The notes beneath the pieces were generated by a model, which worked only from the letters and a program-made list of their open reading frames with translations, searched no databases and was not told where the DNA came from. Positions 11,189 to 23,589 of a stretch of DNA of 64,000 bases are shown here, piece by piece. Origin of the DNA: Trichobilharzia szidati (Eukaryota; Platyhelminthes; Trematoda; Strigeidida; Schistosomatidae). The stretch's first letter is position 1, and every line of letters starts with the position of its first letter. Both the position numbers and the translations under genes were made by a program. The stretch lies in assembly GCA_944472155.2 (NCBI GenBank), contig OX235271.1, forward strand, positions 41,714,633-41,778,632. The letters are read 5' to 3'.

Positions 11189-11583
11189 TGCGATTGTACA
11201 GCTTTTGAAAATGAAATCGCCGAAAAGATATCTTTGCTGAACTTCGTTTTCTGTTCTATCTAATGTCCATTTGGGTGTTTTCCACGATCTGAAAATACTT
11301 GCATCTCAAAACAAAACAGACAAGAAATAGTTTGAGATGTTTCCAGTAAAAAAAAATGTTGCAAACACTTCATTGTAGTTAAAGAAGTACATATATAAAC
11401 ATCAACTAGCATTTTATAATTGTTTTCCACATTAATTTGTTTATTGAATATATCACACAGTGTAACAGGATTATTTGCTGGATGACTTTTTGACCACAAT
11501 ATATCGTTCATAATCATATCATCAATTATAACTACACAGTTTCGGAACTCGCATTCCTAGTGTTCTTTTTTCCTCCCCATTCT
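11189..11583. other. no gene seen
   Basis: Short open frames only. The 15 bp TGAAAATACTTGCAT at 11290-11304 also occurs at 5847-5861, just outside the PLE cluster on the left. Confidence 0.4.
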
Positions 11584-13490
11584 TCATAGGGATATTAGAA
11601 TCTTCCAGATGTTCAGGGAAGGTATTGAATCATTCTCGTTGCAAATATTTTCAGATGATTTGATAAATAAAGCTTCCGTTATGAATCTCTCCCTCGAACC
11701 TGTTATATTAGATTTTAATACTATCACTTTGTTCCACCCTATTGTATGGTTGTGTGTAACTGTATATACTGCTATAGGTGAGCTATTTTCTACATTTCTT
11801 ATCTTATTAGGGTCAACTGACCTCGATTTCGCTAGGTTTTTGTGCTCCGCTAATCTGAATGACCCAGTGCTTTTACTTGAACCTGACATTAATTGCAGGG
11901 TCCCAGATAAACTAAGTTGTTTTGTTTAATTGGCTCCACAAGACCCTTTAACCGATGAAGCTCATTTCTCATTAAGTTTGTGGGTAGTCTGAGTCGTCCT
12001 TTTATTCCTGCATTGTTAAGAATTCTACTTAAGGTTTCAGAGGCTCCTTTCCTGTATGGAAGCACTACTGATGTTTGAAATTACCTGTCGTTTGTGTTAT
12101 CATCTATCTGTGTATTATTGTTTTGCATGTCGTCCTTATTACCATTAATTTCATTTCCCTACATAATTCCTGATTAATATGTCAAGCTAATTATTAAATT
12201 TCAAGGTTCCTCTTATATGCTTCACTTCCTGTCTTAGATTTTCCTTGTTACTATTTAGTTTTTTGCCCTATTACTTAAACATTTCACCAATCCTATTGTT
12301 ACTGACATAGTGTGGGATGGGCCGAAACCCAAATATCGGTTTGAATGTGTGGATTTTCTGTACACACTAGTGTTCAAATTCTCATCTTCTTTCCTTTTTA
12401 TGCTACAATCTAACATTAGAAGATCCTCTTCATGACTTTCCGGTTTATAAGTGAATTGCATTGCCTCTACTTTTGAGTTGATGTGTTCGAAAACCTATTC
12501 ATATATTGTGCCTTTAGTACTGTGAATGTGTCGTCTACATACCTCCACTATTCTTTGTGAGTAGGACTGGACGTTTCAATCACAGAGCGTCTTCATTTAC
12601 CCATTAATATATCTGCCACTGTTAGGGATATAGGCTATCCCCTGGGAACTCCCTGAGTTTGTTTGTATATTTTGCCTTATCATTTAAATACTATGGAAGT
12701 CAGGCATAGCTGCAATCCCAGCATGATGTCTTCTTGTAGCACTCTGCTCCTAAATTCGGGTTCTCGGTCAGAAATGAGTTCGTTTCTGACCACTTCTATA
12801 GCCCACATCTATCCGGATTCACGTATATAAATTGATGTCGATGCTATCTAATTTTAGACTGTCTAATGTGTTTTAGTTCATAAGACGTAGACAGTCTAGA
12901 TTTTGAGCAGCCTTTAACTGGATTTGATACCATGGCGGAATATTTTGAACAGTTCACAAGTAGGGGAATTTCTGAAATTATCTATGGATCTAATGGAGCA
13001 TCCTGACTTATGAACTCTAACATTACCATATATCCTGCCGGGACAATTAGTTTCGGGCATCAAACTAAGCCATTTAGACTCATCTGGAAACGGCCCCTTT
13101 GGTATATAAGATTCGCTGTGGATTTCTTAATCTTGTTCACGTCTGTTGATCTCTTAATTCCTTCATACGATCCTGTTTGTATGTGAGTATTAACCTTCTC
13201 CAAATAGTCTGATTTGTCTAATACCATTTGTATCACTTCTATCTGACTTAGTAGTTACTATATCTTTGTTACTCTTAAGGTTTTTAGACATTCTATTTCT
13301 GATTTCAACAAATTACAGATTTCACTCTTTTTTGTCGTTTATTGTCAGCCAGCTCGTACTTCATCTGCAGTTGTTTTATCTAGCCCATTTAGTGCTATTT
13401 CTATTGTTGAGATTACATCCTCGGGTTTCAGCTTGTCTACTGCTACAATGAAATCTCCAATGCACTTATTTCATCACTTGTCCAGGACAT
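11584..13490 (-). pseudogene. decayed Penelope-like element, second lineage (left arm)
   Basis: Minus-strand reading in shifting frames gives, in order: RIYGNVRVHKSGCSIRSID and NSPTCELFKI (RT core), QTQGVPRG, RRYVDDTFTVLKA (catalytic YVDD), and MQFTYKPESHEEDLLMLDCS with YRKSTHSNRYLGF (12461-12255). Next comes a connection with GIKRRLKPPTNLMRNELHRL. The endonuclease C-terminus includes AVYTVTHNHTIGWNKVIVL and RERFITEALFIK (11889-11584). The THSNRYL motif points to a PLE lineage different from PLE1/PLE2. Many stops and frameshifts show it is dead. The left end lies outside the inverted repeat, so this copy shows the complete 3' end. Confidence 0.8.
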
Positions 13491-14046
13491 TTGGCAAGTC
13501 CCACGCCACCACCCTCTCGACGAATGGGAAGGAATAATAAGCACTAAAAACTCAAGTTTCGAGACAGTGCACTTCCAATTTAGGTGGTTATATTCAATAA
13601 GTAAATGAATATGGAATTACATAATACCACAGTGCCTATGTCAAACAATTTAAAGTCGTCCGTTTTTTAGGTTCCCCTCTCCTGGTAACGACAGTAATGG
13701 TTTCGCGTCCTGAATTGTCTAGTATTGTTTAGGGATAGTTGTTAGGTCACGACCTCATCCGTCTCCATAGTTGTTGTGTAATTTACCTAATGTTTGTCAT
13801 TCTAGTCTTCTGGTTGACAAGACAGTAGGATATAGTTCGTGGGCATTCCGATTTGATTTACACTTCGCGCTCACTAGTCACTCATCAGTGAGATGTTTCT
13901 CCAATTCATAGAACCCTGTATTTATTCAGGTTCTTCAACTTTTAATGTTTAATGTGGGAGTCAAAGCTCTTGCTATCTGACTACTGCAACCGGACTGTAC
14001 TTAATCTAGTGAGAACGTTGCAGGCTTGATCGTGCATCTTCGTCTA
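13491..14046. other. no gene seen (mirror 61870-62425)
   Basis: Shared by both arms, with no recognised coding sequence or repeat. It precedes the RTE insertion. Confidence 0.5.
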
Positions 14047-14061
14047 CCATAAGGCACCCAC

Positions 14062-16334
14062 CCCCAGCTCGATCAGGAAACTAAGTCCCTATTTGAGGAA
14101 GAACTAGCTAAACACATATCTGAGTTCGATAGCTGCGCTCACCCTGAAGAAGCCTGGAAGAATATTCAGTCAGCCATAGATACAGCTGTGAATAAGGTAA
14201 ATCCAAAGGTGAGTAAAAACCATTGGATTTCGACTGCCTCATCCGAACTGATAGATGCTACAAGACTTATTCCGGCGAGCTCCGAATTCAATGAGGAGCG
14301 AAAGCTGCACAAAAGGAAACTTACAAAAAGTCTCCGCAAGGACCGTGAACATTGGTGGTTGACAAAGGCGAAAGAGATGGAAAAAGCATCGGCGATAGGC
14401 AACTCTTTAGACTGATCAGGGAAACGGGTGGGAGAAGGCAAATCATAAGTGAGACTATTTCTGAGAAAAATGGCTCCTTAATTAGCTCTCAGGATAGACG
14501 CCTTGAACCCTGGAAAGAACAATTTAACTTGCCTACAGCCACACTGAGCCTCCCCGCCATCCAGCACACACTCGAATGGGACATAGACACTGGCCCGCCG
14601 TCTGTAAGTGAGGTCACAAAAGCTATCTGTAATCTGAAACAAGGCAAAGCGGCAGGACCCAACGGAATTATTCCGGAGGTGTTTAAATATGGGGGTGACA
14701 TACTAGTATATAGTCTAACTAAGGTACTAGGTAACGTCTGGGAATCAGAGACGGTTCCATCAGATTGAGGTAAGTCACTTATTATACCAATATTCAAGAA
14801 GGGAGACAAGTCCTCATGTGATAATCATAGAGGAATCAGCCTGACGAACATAGTCTCTAAAATCCTAGGCTCAGTAATCATGCACAGACTAAGCCGAACT
14901 CGGGAGGAACAAACGAGGGAAAATCAAGCGGGCTTTAGGCCAGGTAGAGGGTGCATAGATCATATCTTCACTCTCCGACAGATCCTAGAACATAGACACA
15001 CTTTTAGGCGTCCAACAATTGCCATATTTCTTGACTTGAAGGCGGCCCTCGACTCCGTGGATCGAGAGGTACTATGGCAATGTTTGACTGTGAAGGGAGT
15101 GCCAAGAAAATACATTGCACTAATCAAGGCACTCTACTCAAACTCACGTAGCCATGTAAGGGCTTATGGGGAATTGTCATCTGAATTGATAACAACCAGT
15201 GGTGTCCGTCAAGGATGTCCACTTTCCCCTTTTCTGTTTAACTTCATCATAGATATGCTAATGGAAGTATCCTTAACTGAACTTAACGACTTGGGAATCG
15301 ACTTGTTACCAGGGAATAGTCTTATGGACTTAGAATATGCAGACGACATAGTTCTGTTAGGGGAGGACGCTGACAAAATGCAAAGTCTTCTAAACACCTT
15401 GAGCAGCAATCTTCATATGTTTGGCATGCGATTCGCCCCTGTAAAATGTAAGATGCTGCTACAGGACTGGACTATGTCAACTCCTAGCTTAGTGATAGGG
15501 AGTGAAGTGATAGAACATGTTGACCACTTCACCTATTTGGGAAGTTGTATCAGCACCAACGGATTGATTGGTGACGAAATCACAGCACGGATCCAAAAAG
15601 CTCGGGCTGCTTTCGCTAACTTACACCGTCTCTGGCGTAGGCGTGACATCCGGCTATCAACCAAGGTACGTGTGTACTGCTCAGCAGTTCGCTCCGTCCT
15701 TCTCTATGGCGGTGAGACGTGGCCATTGAGAGCGGAAGACATGAAGAGATTGTCTGTTTTTGACCACAGATGTTTACGATCTCTTTCTCGCGTTAGGTGG
15801 TATAATAAGGTAAGTAATGTTGACGTTAGGCGTACAGTGTTGGGCAAAGAGGGAAAATCAATCGAAGAGGCTATAAAATTACATAGATTGAGATGGCTAG
15901 GTCACGTGCTGCGCATGCCTAGCCATCGCCTCCTCCGACGGGCATTACTAGCTAATATAGGTGCAGGTTGGAAAAGAGTAAGTGGTGGCCAAACAAAAAC
16001 ATGGCATCAATCCATGAAATCCCTGACAGTTAAACTGAGTCAGGTAGGGAGATGCAAACTTCCGGGTTGGGGCCCTCAGGACTCTAAGAATCAATGGCTG
16101 GAGACACTAGGTGACATGGCTCAAAATCGTTGTCAATGGCTTACGCAGATGTATTCAGTCTCTGTAATCTTTCATATTCCTTTCTATCATTACTCATTCT
16201 GTTTCACTCTTACACCTCTCAAAACTCTACTGATTCTCTTGACTCATTTTCTTGTCTACCTTTGTGTGTTCTTTGGAACGTGGCAACTCAAACTGCTGCA
16301 CTTCGGTGCCAAGTTCTATGTTGAATCCAGCCAG
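14062..16334 (+). mobile_element. RTE-clade LINE (SR2-like), 5'-truncated, left arm
   Basis: A frame from about 14065 (LFEEELAKHISEFDSCAHPE) shifts near 14350-14400 into one running to TAA at 16340. That frame is interrupted once, by TGA at 14766-14768 where a Trp is expected (SETVPSD-stop-GKSLIIPIFKKGD). RT motifs are GKAAGPNGIIPEVFKYGG, NQAGFRPGRGCIDHIFTLRQ, FLDLKAALDSVDRE, GVRQGCPLSPFLFN and catalytic LEYADDIVLL. The C-terminal region has FTYLGSCIST, VRSVLLYGGETW, RCLRSLSRVRWYNK and [12 protein letters not shown], all typical of RTE elements. The apurinic endonuclease domain is missing by truncation. A 15 bp direct repeat, CCATAAGGCACCCAC, lies at 14047-14061 and 16335-16349 and probably is the target-site duplication. 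The element is non-functional because of the stop and the frameshift. Confidence 0.9.
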
Positions 16335-16466
16335 CCATAAGGCACCCACACTACCCACTATCCGACTGACATATTAGGCACCGAATTAGTGTTTACGTCG
16401 AAACTGACATTTCCGGACTGTCGTGTGACAGAATTCTACACTAGGAGGTAGAAACCAAAGAATATC

Positions 16467-16646
16467 GGTGGTTAGGACTCTCGCCAACCATCCACATGGT
16501 CCGGGGTTCGATCCCCCACCGACGCACATCCGATATCTATGGTCGGCCTGCAAAATTTGGGCTACCGATATCCATGCTGAAAATGCCATACTTGTACTGA
16601 AAATACGATGTGGCATCAAGCTGTAATCAAAAATAAAAAATAAGTT
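16467..16646 (+). mobile_element. tRNA-derived SINE, copy 1 (left arm)
   Basis: A tRNA-like head (GGTGGTTAGGACTCTCGCC, then GGGGTTCGATCCCCC as B box) is followed by a conserved body (CCTGCAAAATTTGGGCTACC) and an A-rich tail (AAAAATAAAAAATAAG). The A box region lacks the CACAG present in the copies at 26527 and 35496, so the internal promoter is probably damaged. Confidence 0.75.
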
Positions 16647-16649
16647 TAC

Positions 16650-17850
16650 TGATTAGTGCAACTGACACGCTTCTACTCACAGTAACAATTGGTGTTACGG
16701 AACAAGTTACCACAAATAGCCACAGTGAAGGAATTAAAGGTGGTGTTTATCTGCTCCATTACGCACTGATACATTGATCAACAGAGTAGGATTGGTAACG
16801 TTTATAATGGTCTGATTGATCTGGTGACCTCTTGGTTATCCGACACAGTTAACATCTCTACTCAGCCACCTGCATGCATAATATTATATGAGCTGACTGC
16901 GTTTCAGGCGCGAGAGGACGTGAACAATGCAGTGACATCAAACCAAGATGTATACCAATGGGCAATTACAAACATAACGAGCTCCTACTGAAGAATTGAA
17001 CTGCGCAATCCATTGAACCGTGGCTCATTTTGTCAACTGTTTATGACAAACTAAAGCAGATCATGTTTTGGAGACCAACTACAACCACTCGGATATCCGA
17101 TAGGCTGTCATCCGGAGACTTAGTTTTCTAGAATAAATAAGGGGCGAAGACATTGCAGCCCGAGGGAAGGACCTAGTCAGCTCGTGCACGAGGAACGAAA
17201 CTTATACCTGCACATACCAGGTACATGGCAAGCACATTAAGACGTCAACAAATGGTACATTGACGAGACACAGAGCGAACCAAATGACTTCTGAACAACC
17301 TATTTCCACAATGAATGACGAAAACAAACACGGACCATGTGACGATCCAGCCTGGGCTTTCACACTATACTACGGCTTCTGCATAAGGAAAATTTCCTAC
17401 GCTAACCAAAGTGGAGATTTAGAGTCAGTGTGAGTCTAACAACCAGTTTCCATAATGCTAAATGACCAAATACGTTATTCGCACTCCGATGGCCTACTAA
17501 AACCTAAGTAGTGCACCACCCAAACACATGCCGCTCACTTGTGATATGATAAGCACTTCCTGCTGATAAAGCTAGCAGCTAAGTCCGTAGTCTTGTATTT
17601 AGGAAATAGGGGATAGTGAGCTCATATTAGCTCCAATCGACGTTGGGCTGTACACAAGTTTCCTTGAGTGAAATCGCTATGCAGGATTTGCTCTTAATGA
17701 CCACAGTCAGCATATCGATGACTATTTAAGACTGTAGTAAACCTAAATAGCATTGGGCCCGTTAAGCGTTTGAACAGTCAGTATACATTGTGAACAAACA
17801 CGCATGTGGGGCACTATTAGATGTGAACACAATAAGCACACCAATCAAAA
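16650..17850. other. no gene seen (mirror about 58066-59265)
   Basis: Present in both arms. No coding sequence or known repeat is recognised. It lies downstream of the small gene's polyadenylation signal on the minus strand. Confidence 0.5.
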
Positions 17851-17852
17851 AA

Positions 17853-18569
17853 TTTATTGAACACAATGATCATACAGACTACAGTTCGCATATATAACTC
17901 CGATGCATTTCTGATTGCCTGCTGCAAGTCACGTTTAGTTCATTGATAACATGCGTACATCACGTAGTTGTCCAAAGTGTACTAAAAGTGGAAGAAACGA
18001 GCCATTAGAGAAAGTCAAGTAAAAAGTGAATCAGGAGACTACTAGATACATCTCGTCTCAGACGGGGAAAGATGTTTCATCATTACTTACCTTTTAACTT
18101 CCATGTGAATCAATTTAAGAATACAGCTAATTCGTCCATCGTTAAGCTTTCCATTCATAGTATCACCAACTTTCAGAGAGCTGAAAATAAGTAGGAGAAT
18201 GTAGTCCAGTGAACGAAGTTTTAGAATATGAGGTCAGTTAATACATGCATACATCTCGTCTCAGACGGGGAAAGATGTCTCATCATTGTTTACCTTTTCG
18301 TCACCATCACATTTCTCTCATGTGAATAGATTCTGAAGTTAAGCTAAGGCGCTCATCGTCAACCTTCTCGTTCAAAGTATCACCAGGTCTTGCAACTTTC
18401 AATGAGCTGAAATTAATTAAAAAATTCGTTTGAATGGACGGTACATTGAAGGGATCAGTTAATACATGCATACATCTCGTCTCAGACGGGGAAAGATGTC
18501 TCATCACAAAAAGAACTACACTCACCTTGATCTCATCTGTTCCTTGGCGCTCACCAACGGAGTAACAAC
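17853..18569 (-). pseudogene. 3' end of a small multi-exon gene with a duplicated exon (left arm)
   Basis: Exons on the minus strand are A 18526-18569, B 18294-18406, C 18091-18180 and D 17960-17981 (stop). AATAAA lies at 17853-17858. Each exon has TTTCAG- or GCAG-type acceptors and GTGAGT, GTAAAC or GTAAGT-like donors. B and C are diverged duplicates: SLKVARPGDTLNEKVDDERL versus SLKVGDTMNGKLNDGRI. Splicing A-C-D stays open (VVTPLVSAKEQMRSS, SLKVGDTMNGK..., ending TLWTTT-stop). Including B gives an early stop after IHMREM. The upstream gene body is not identified and I do not recognise the family. It may be a living alternative-splicing gene end or a pseudogene. Confidence 0.55.
18045..18506 (-). 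repeat. three intronic hairpin motifs after 5' splice sites (left arm)
   Basis: Copies at about 18457-18506, 18236-18285 and 18045-18082 share TGATGAGACATCTTTCCCCG followed by TCTGAGACGAGATGT. It can fold as an ACATCT/AGATGT stem with an inner CGTC-TGA-GACG hairpin and a 5 nt bulge. Each begins 8-19 bases after an exon's donor site. The core is nearly identical between copies while the adjoining exons B and C have diverged. Confidence 0.7.
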
Positions 18570-21560
18570 CTGCAACAGGAAATACTATTTAGTTCAACTC
18601 AACTCAGATTACTAAAGAGGCATTCATTGCTACAAGACCGAACCGTAAGAATACCGTAAATACACGTATTTATTGAGAGGGGGAAAGCCTACTGTTTGTA
18701 CGGATGCGTTTGGGTTTTGACAACTTTATGTCCAACCGTCACACATCCCTTTAATGATAGCTCAAGTTTACACCTACTTGACCTCACCAAAGTAGGTAAG
18801 ATTGTGAGCGACGAAGGGGATTACATGGTAATTCAAACGGCCAATGAGTCATGGTCCGTAAATGCTCAGTGAGCCACATCCTCATCACTGTATTCTCACC
18901 TCGGTGCCTAGCCAACATGTCTGGAATTGTAAAGCTACAGAACATCCACGTGACGTAGGTCAACTAGACTTCGGCACATACTTAAACAAAACTCTTGCAC
19001 AATGTCCAATGTAAATTCATTTGGTACAATTGACAATATATATGTTTCTTGAATTCCTACTCAGTGTTCATTTGAATTATTCTCTCCATGGAAAACGTCA
19101 AAAGTATTCACTTCATAATGATGCCCAAAAGGAAAAGAAACTAGTGTAAACATTCACCCTATCTATTATTTCATAGCACTTATATTCTAGAAGAAGAATG
19201 AAAGTCTTCTAAATGCAAATCCTGTGTGACTCAATATATCCATTAGTTCCCTGTCCTACTAATGATCACGGAATATGATGGTGCTGAAACACCAGTCGAT
19301 TGCGAATTAGTCTTTCCTTCTTAAATTACACGACTCGGAGATGAAATTCCCTATTGCTTGTCAGAGTTGCAAGGGATCAAAGAAAGACATGGATCCGATG
19401 GAGTTGGGAATATTTCACCGTTAATGACTAACATGTTTACTTTCGATACTGAAGTTCACACAGTGGTCATGAACCAAAGCCAGTTCCTGAAGAAGCAGTT
19501 ACTTGATAGTTTCATTGTCCTGCAGTATAGTATTCCTGCATTTCGCATCGTCTAATGTACTGTAGCCGTAAATCCTCGCCATTTGGTACTCCGTCTTGTC
19601 ACGTGCGTGCACGATCACTAGCCAGCTAAGCATTCACTTCAGCCCGCGATTTGGTCCAGAAATATATATCGTACTTTGGACGACTAAATCTGGTCTTTTG
19701 CTTTGTCTTTGGTACTCGAAGAGCGAACACTATAGAAGTTGTTGATATAAGATCTTGCGTTAGTATACTCCGTACAATTCGTGAACGTCGATACCTTCAA
19801 CCTCCAAAGTACCTAGACACAGAAGCAGACTTAATAACAGGTTCTCATAAATGTTAAACTGTAAACCATTTACCAAGGTCACCATCAAAGTTGATCGACA
19901 ACCCAAACTCCGTTCCGTTTCCTGCTGATCGTTATGGTCAACCAGTGAACAGCGTATATCTGGGTGAGTGCTATGCCGCCACGTGATTGAACGCTATTTC
20001 AGGAAGAGGAGAAAATTCTGCGCAGCTGCAAAATGGTATAAAATGCGATTATGAACAATACACTATTGGAAGTATATTTACGAGATAAATACAAGGAGAG
20101 GAAGCTATATAGTACTTGAAATGATAGTTTACATTTGCAATGTTTAATGCTAACCATATTGGTCTAAGCATGGAAACTGTCACGTTTCCGATGAAAATAT
20201 AGCTTTGTTCAAACATTAGTATCGTTGTGTTTTTAATCAAAGCAACCAGACTTAAAGCAAGCAACAAATGTGAATAAAGAGCAAGTTTCAGCTTCAATAA
20301 ATTCCTAGGTAGTTAAGATCAGATGGAGTATAATAGTACGCAAATAAAAAGATTAGTGTGAGGTAGGTAAGTGATATTTAAGTGAGGAGTGAATTCAAAG
20401 ATCTGGAAGATTAGAAGCCATAGAACAAGCTGACCTGTAAGATGCCTCACGAATTTCTGTAGGGCCCAATGGGTAGCATCTTGACAAGAAGCTGAACAGG
20501 CTTGTAGATAGTAGGAGCCAAAGCACCTTTCTTATTTATGATTAGATCTGTACAACCCTTATTATTTTTTTGTTGAGGGTCCAGACTAATATTTAATTCT
20601 CGAGCTGTCAAAAAATGCATGTTGGGTAGAGCTAATGAGTTAACCAGTTGCATCGACAAGATGCAATTTAACCAGGACATGTGACTGTTTATCGATTGAT
20701 AATGCCATTATCATTTGAGGTCGAATGTACGATCTCACAGTCCCTCTCGCCACAGGTGCTACATAGGTACTGGCAACTGTCAGGGAAAGGTTTTGGATAT
20801 TACAGGGAATTGTAACAATCAGAAATGTCATCGGAAATTGTATGCGGTGTAGAGGGAGAAATGCTAGGTGAGAGCACCAGCTGTTAGCACCCATTTCGAT
20901 GGCCACTGTCGAGATGGACGCCTATTTACCTCCTCACTAGGTGCTGAGTATTTCCGGCCAACAGCAGCGACAATAGGCAGAAGACATGAAAAACGCTATG
21001 GGATTCCAGTGTAACGACAGAAGGCAAGAGTCAGGCAACAGACCATTTATTAAGGAAATCAACGCATATTTATACATGTTTTCATGTACATTACTATGGA
21101 TATGTGAACAAACAAACAGTCTTCCGATTGGTTGTTTCTCACGACAAATCTTGGGAACGTAAATATTGACGTAAATTACTGTCTACCAATTTGGCTAGTA
21201 AACAGCTCTCACCACACCGGTAGTGCTAGTGTGAGTCGTGGTGACCAACGTCAGTACATAATCGTTAAGTGCGTGCGTGTTATGCAAGAGCTGCTTGCGT
21301 AAGTGTTGGGAGTGCACATAGTTTGTTGGTGAACTTCTTCTTTCCATTCAGTGTTAAGCACCCGGGTGAATGCTGTATAATCACTTACCCTGATGGCTGA
21401 AAATTACTGTAAATATTATCTTATTCCCTGTCTGGAAAACAAACTAACATTCTTATTGTAGGTGATGTTATGCCGAGTATTATTAATAATAATTTATATT
21501 TCGTATAAAAACTAAAGTATCTGAACCACACACAACAACTGACTTTGCTGATGTCGAAAA
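18570..21560. other. unassigned shared segment, partly repeated elsewhere
   Basis: It mirrors 54357-57347. No gene is supported. Minus-strand 20300-20700 and 19990-20300 have diverged copies on the plus strand at about 50620-50900 and 51035-51330, and a short piece (ATCTGTACAACCCTTA, CTCGAGCT) recurs at 26412-26480. This is therefore dispersed repeat DNA. The hydrophobic 82-residue frame at 20049-20297 is conserved only between the arms, and its counterpart at 51043-51270 has changed, so I do not call it a gene. Confidence 0.5.
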
Positions 21561-21586
21561 TCCGAATCTGGTTGTTTACACTGAGA

Positions 21587-22577
21587 TCAGCGGAATTCCA
21601 TACTGATTTCGAAGTAATAAAGGTCTGCCTTACTTTTCCAATCCTGGCTGTTACTTACGTCCTCGTCCGTGCCACCGCATGTAGTTGAAATAATGCTGTT
21701 AAGGTAGGTGAAAGAGACGACTTCCTCCAGTTTTCCCTCGCTGATTACGGTTGGTGCTTGTTGTTGTGGGTTAGGTTTCTTCTTCACCCCTATCTTCCAT
21801 ATGTTCACTGGAAGTTCTCCCTCTGACACCTCTTCCACCATTTCGTTGTCTTCCAACTGCTGATCTTAGGAGGAGGGTGAAATTAGACGCAAATCATCTG
21901 CAGAGTACATATCTTCTATTGTCTTCCTGTCAATCCAAAGTATTCCCGTCCCCCAGCTCTTCACAGCTTGCTCCGATTCACCACAATTAAGAATCTCATC
22001 GGCAGTAGTAAGGTGCCCTGCCTCAATTCTGTCTTCACTTTAAAAGCTTCACTGAGACTTCTGCTGTGGATAACCTGGCCTCTGACATCACCATACACCT
22101 GCTGAATGTAGTCTATAAAGGTTTGAGGCAGTTTCCAGAGCGACTAACGACCGACTATATCAAAGTCCTACCCAAAGTCAAAACGGCAAACCTATGTTTT
22201 GCCCTCGATAAATTGAGCTTGTTACAAGTGGAGTTTCGCATCCAGTACGTCTTTTAGTCGCTCCGATATGCAGCGAATTGTTTTTTGCTTGAGGTGGAGA
22301 GAAGTATTATCACACGCCAGCTCTATTAAAGGCATAAGCCGACTTTATTCAGGAGTTTTACAAAGTAGCTCTTCTTTCAATTCTCAAGTATTTCCCTAGG
22401 TCTGAAGACCCTGTGTAGCAGCGACGTGACCATATACGCCGATGTTTCTAGATCTGATTAGGATGATTCTGGGGAAATTGCATCTGGTCCTGGTGTTTCC
22501 CTAGCTTGCTTTGACTGTAGCATTCAAGGCTCCTATCTCTATCGGAGAACCGGCGTTCACTGACAGCTCTGTCGCTC
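21587..22577 (-). pseudogene. RTE-like LINE relic (left arm)
   Basis: Minus-strand pieces in shifting frames read TPGPDAISPE, KLPQTFIDYIQQVYGD, VIHSRSLSEAFKVKT and VVSFTYLNSIISTTCGGTD. They resemble the same regions of the RTE at 961-2291 (VIHNGKLSEAFRVNIGVRQG, SSTYLGNIVSTTGGTD). It is heavily broken by stops and an internal deletion. The mirror lies at 53340-54330 with the same damage. Confidence 0.7.
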
Positions 22578-23589
22578 TTAATGTTAATGTTAATAGAATA
22601 TACAATAAAAATTAAGCCAAATCACGGGTGGCTAGTAGTTAGGGAATGCAGATGGACGGAACGAACAACAAAGTTGTTACTTCTAATATTTGTACCTTTA
22701 GAAGCTAAAGCTGCACTTTACATACCATTCTGCATTCTGTGTTAATTAGACCGTTTGCAGTCCACTGGACCATTGTACATTTTTGTTTGAATGTGCACTA
22801 TTGTCGGCTGCGAACCATTTTGTGTCCAGCCATTGTGTTCATAGTGTTTGGATAGCGGACAACCTCACATATGAAGGTTCGTACCATGTTTATCCTACAC
22901 ATTTTGTTTAATAAAACAATAATCTTTCCGTTCTTCAACAGTCTGTTATCAACATAATTCTATTTGGAATCATTTAGTTTCGTTTTGGATTTCGGTCGAA
23001 GACTGCAATTCCGTTTCTTCGGAGCGTTATTCATGCTGTAGAAATTATACCCTTCTCTTGCTCTTTTGGACGCTGGCGAGTGGTGAATGTCCCCGCCCTG
23101 TGGGTTTGGCTAGGTAGCCTGCTTTAGTCTCTTACCAGTGTGCTTTCGAGACAGGAGTTCAAAATAAACTGCTCGCTTCTATTCTCATTTGCGCTATCTG
23201 TCGGTGATTTTGTTATTGATTTTGATGCGAGAATCTAGTACTCAATCGTCGGACTCAAGTCATTCAGAAGTCCTCTTCTTTCATTGTAGTTGACTTTTTA
23301 TTATAATTTTGATCTTATTCAGCGTTTGACATCTTCTGGTTTTCCAGACATTCTATAGCCGCTCCCAGATCTAGTTAGTGATCAGGGATTTCAGGAGGAT
23401 GAGATGAGTAACAAAGTAGGAACCAAGGTTTTTCATAATTTGCATGGCTATCTTCACCAGTTGAACAATGGATGTCCACCCGTGTATCTGACTTGGTTCC
23501 TCTTCACTTGCTCACTGCCGTGCTTCCGAAGGTAAGCGTCTAGAAACCACTCGTTAAAGTATGAAAATGTCTTGTAAAACCATAGTCAG
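22578..23589. other. no gene seen; contains the empty site of the gypsy insertion
   Basis: Around 22840-22850 this arm reads straight through the position where the right arm carries the gypsy element (41816-53072). No coding sequence is recognised. Confidence 0.6.

Noticed and set aside
16467..16540. Functional tRNA genes at the SINE heads
   Set aside because: A and B boxes are present, but no full cloverleaf can be formed and each head continues into the same body and A-rich tail. SINE is the better explanation.
20049..20297. Small hydrophobic secreted or membrane protein (mirror 55620-55868)
   Set aside because: It has a signal-peptide-like start, but the diverged copy at 51043-51270 does not preserve the protein, and the segment belongs to a dispersed repeat.
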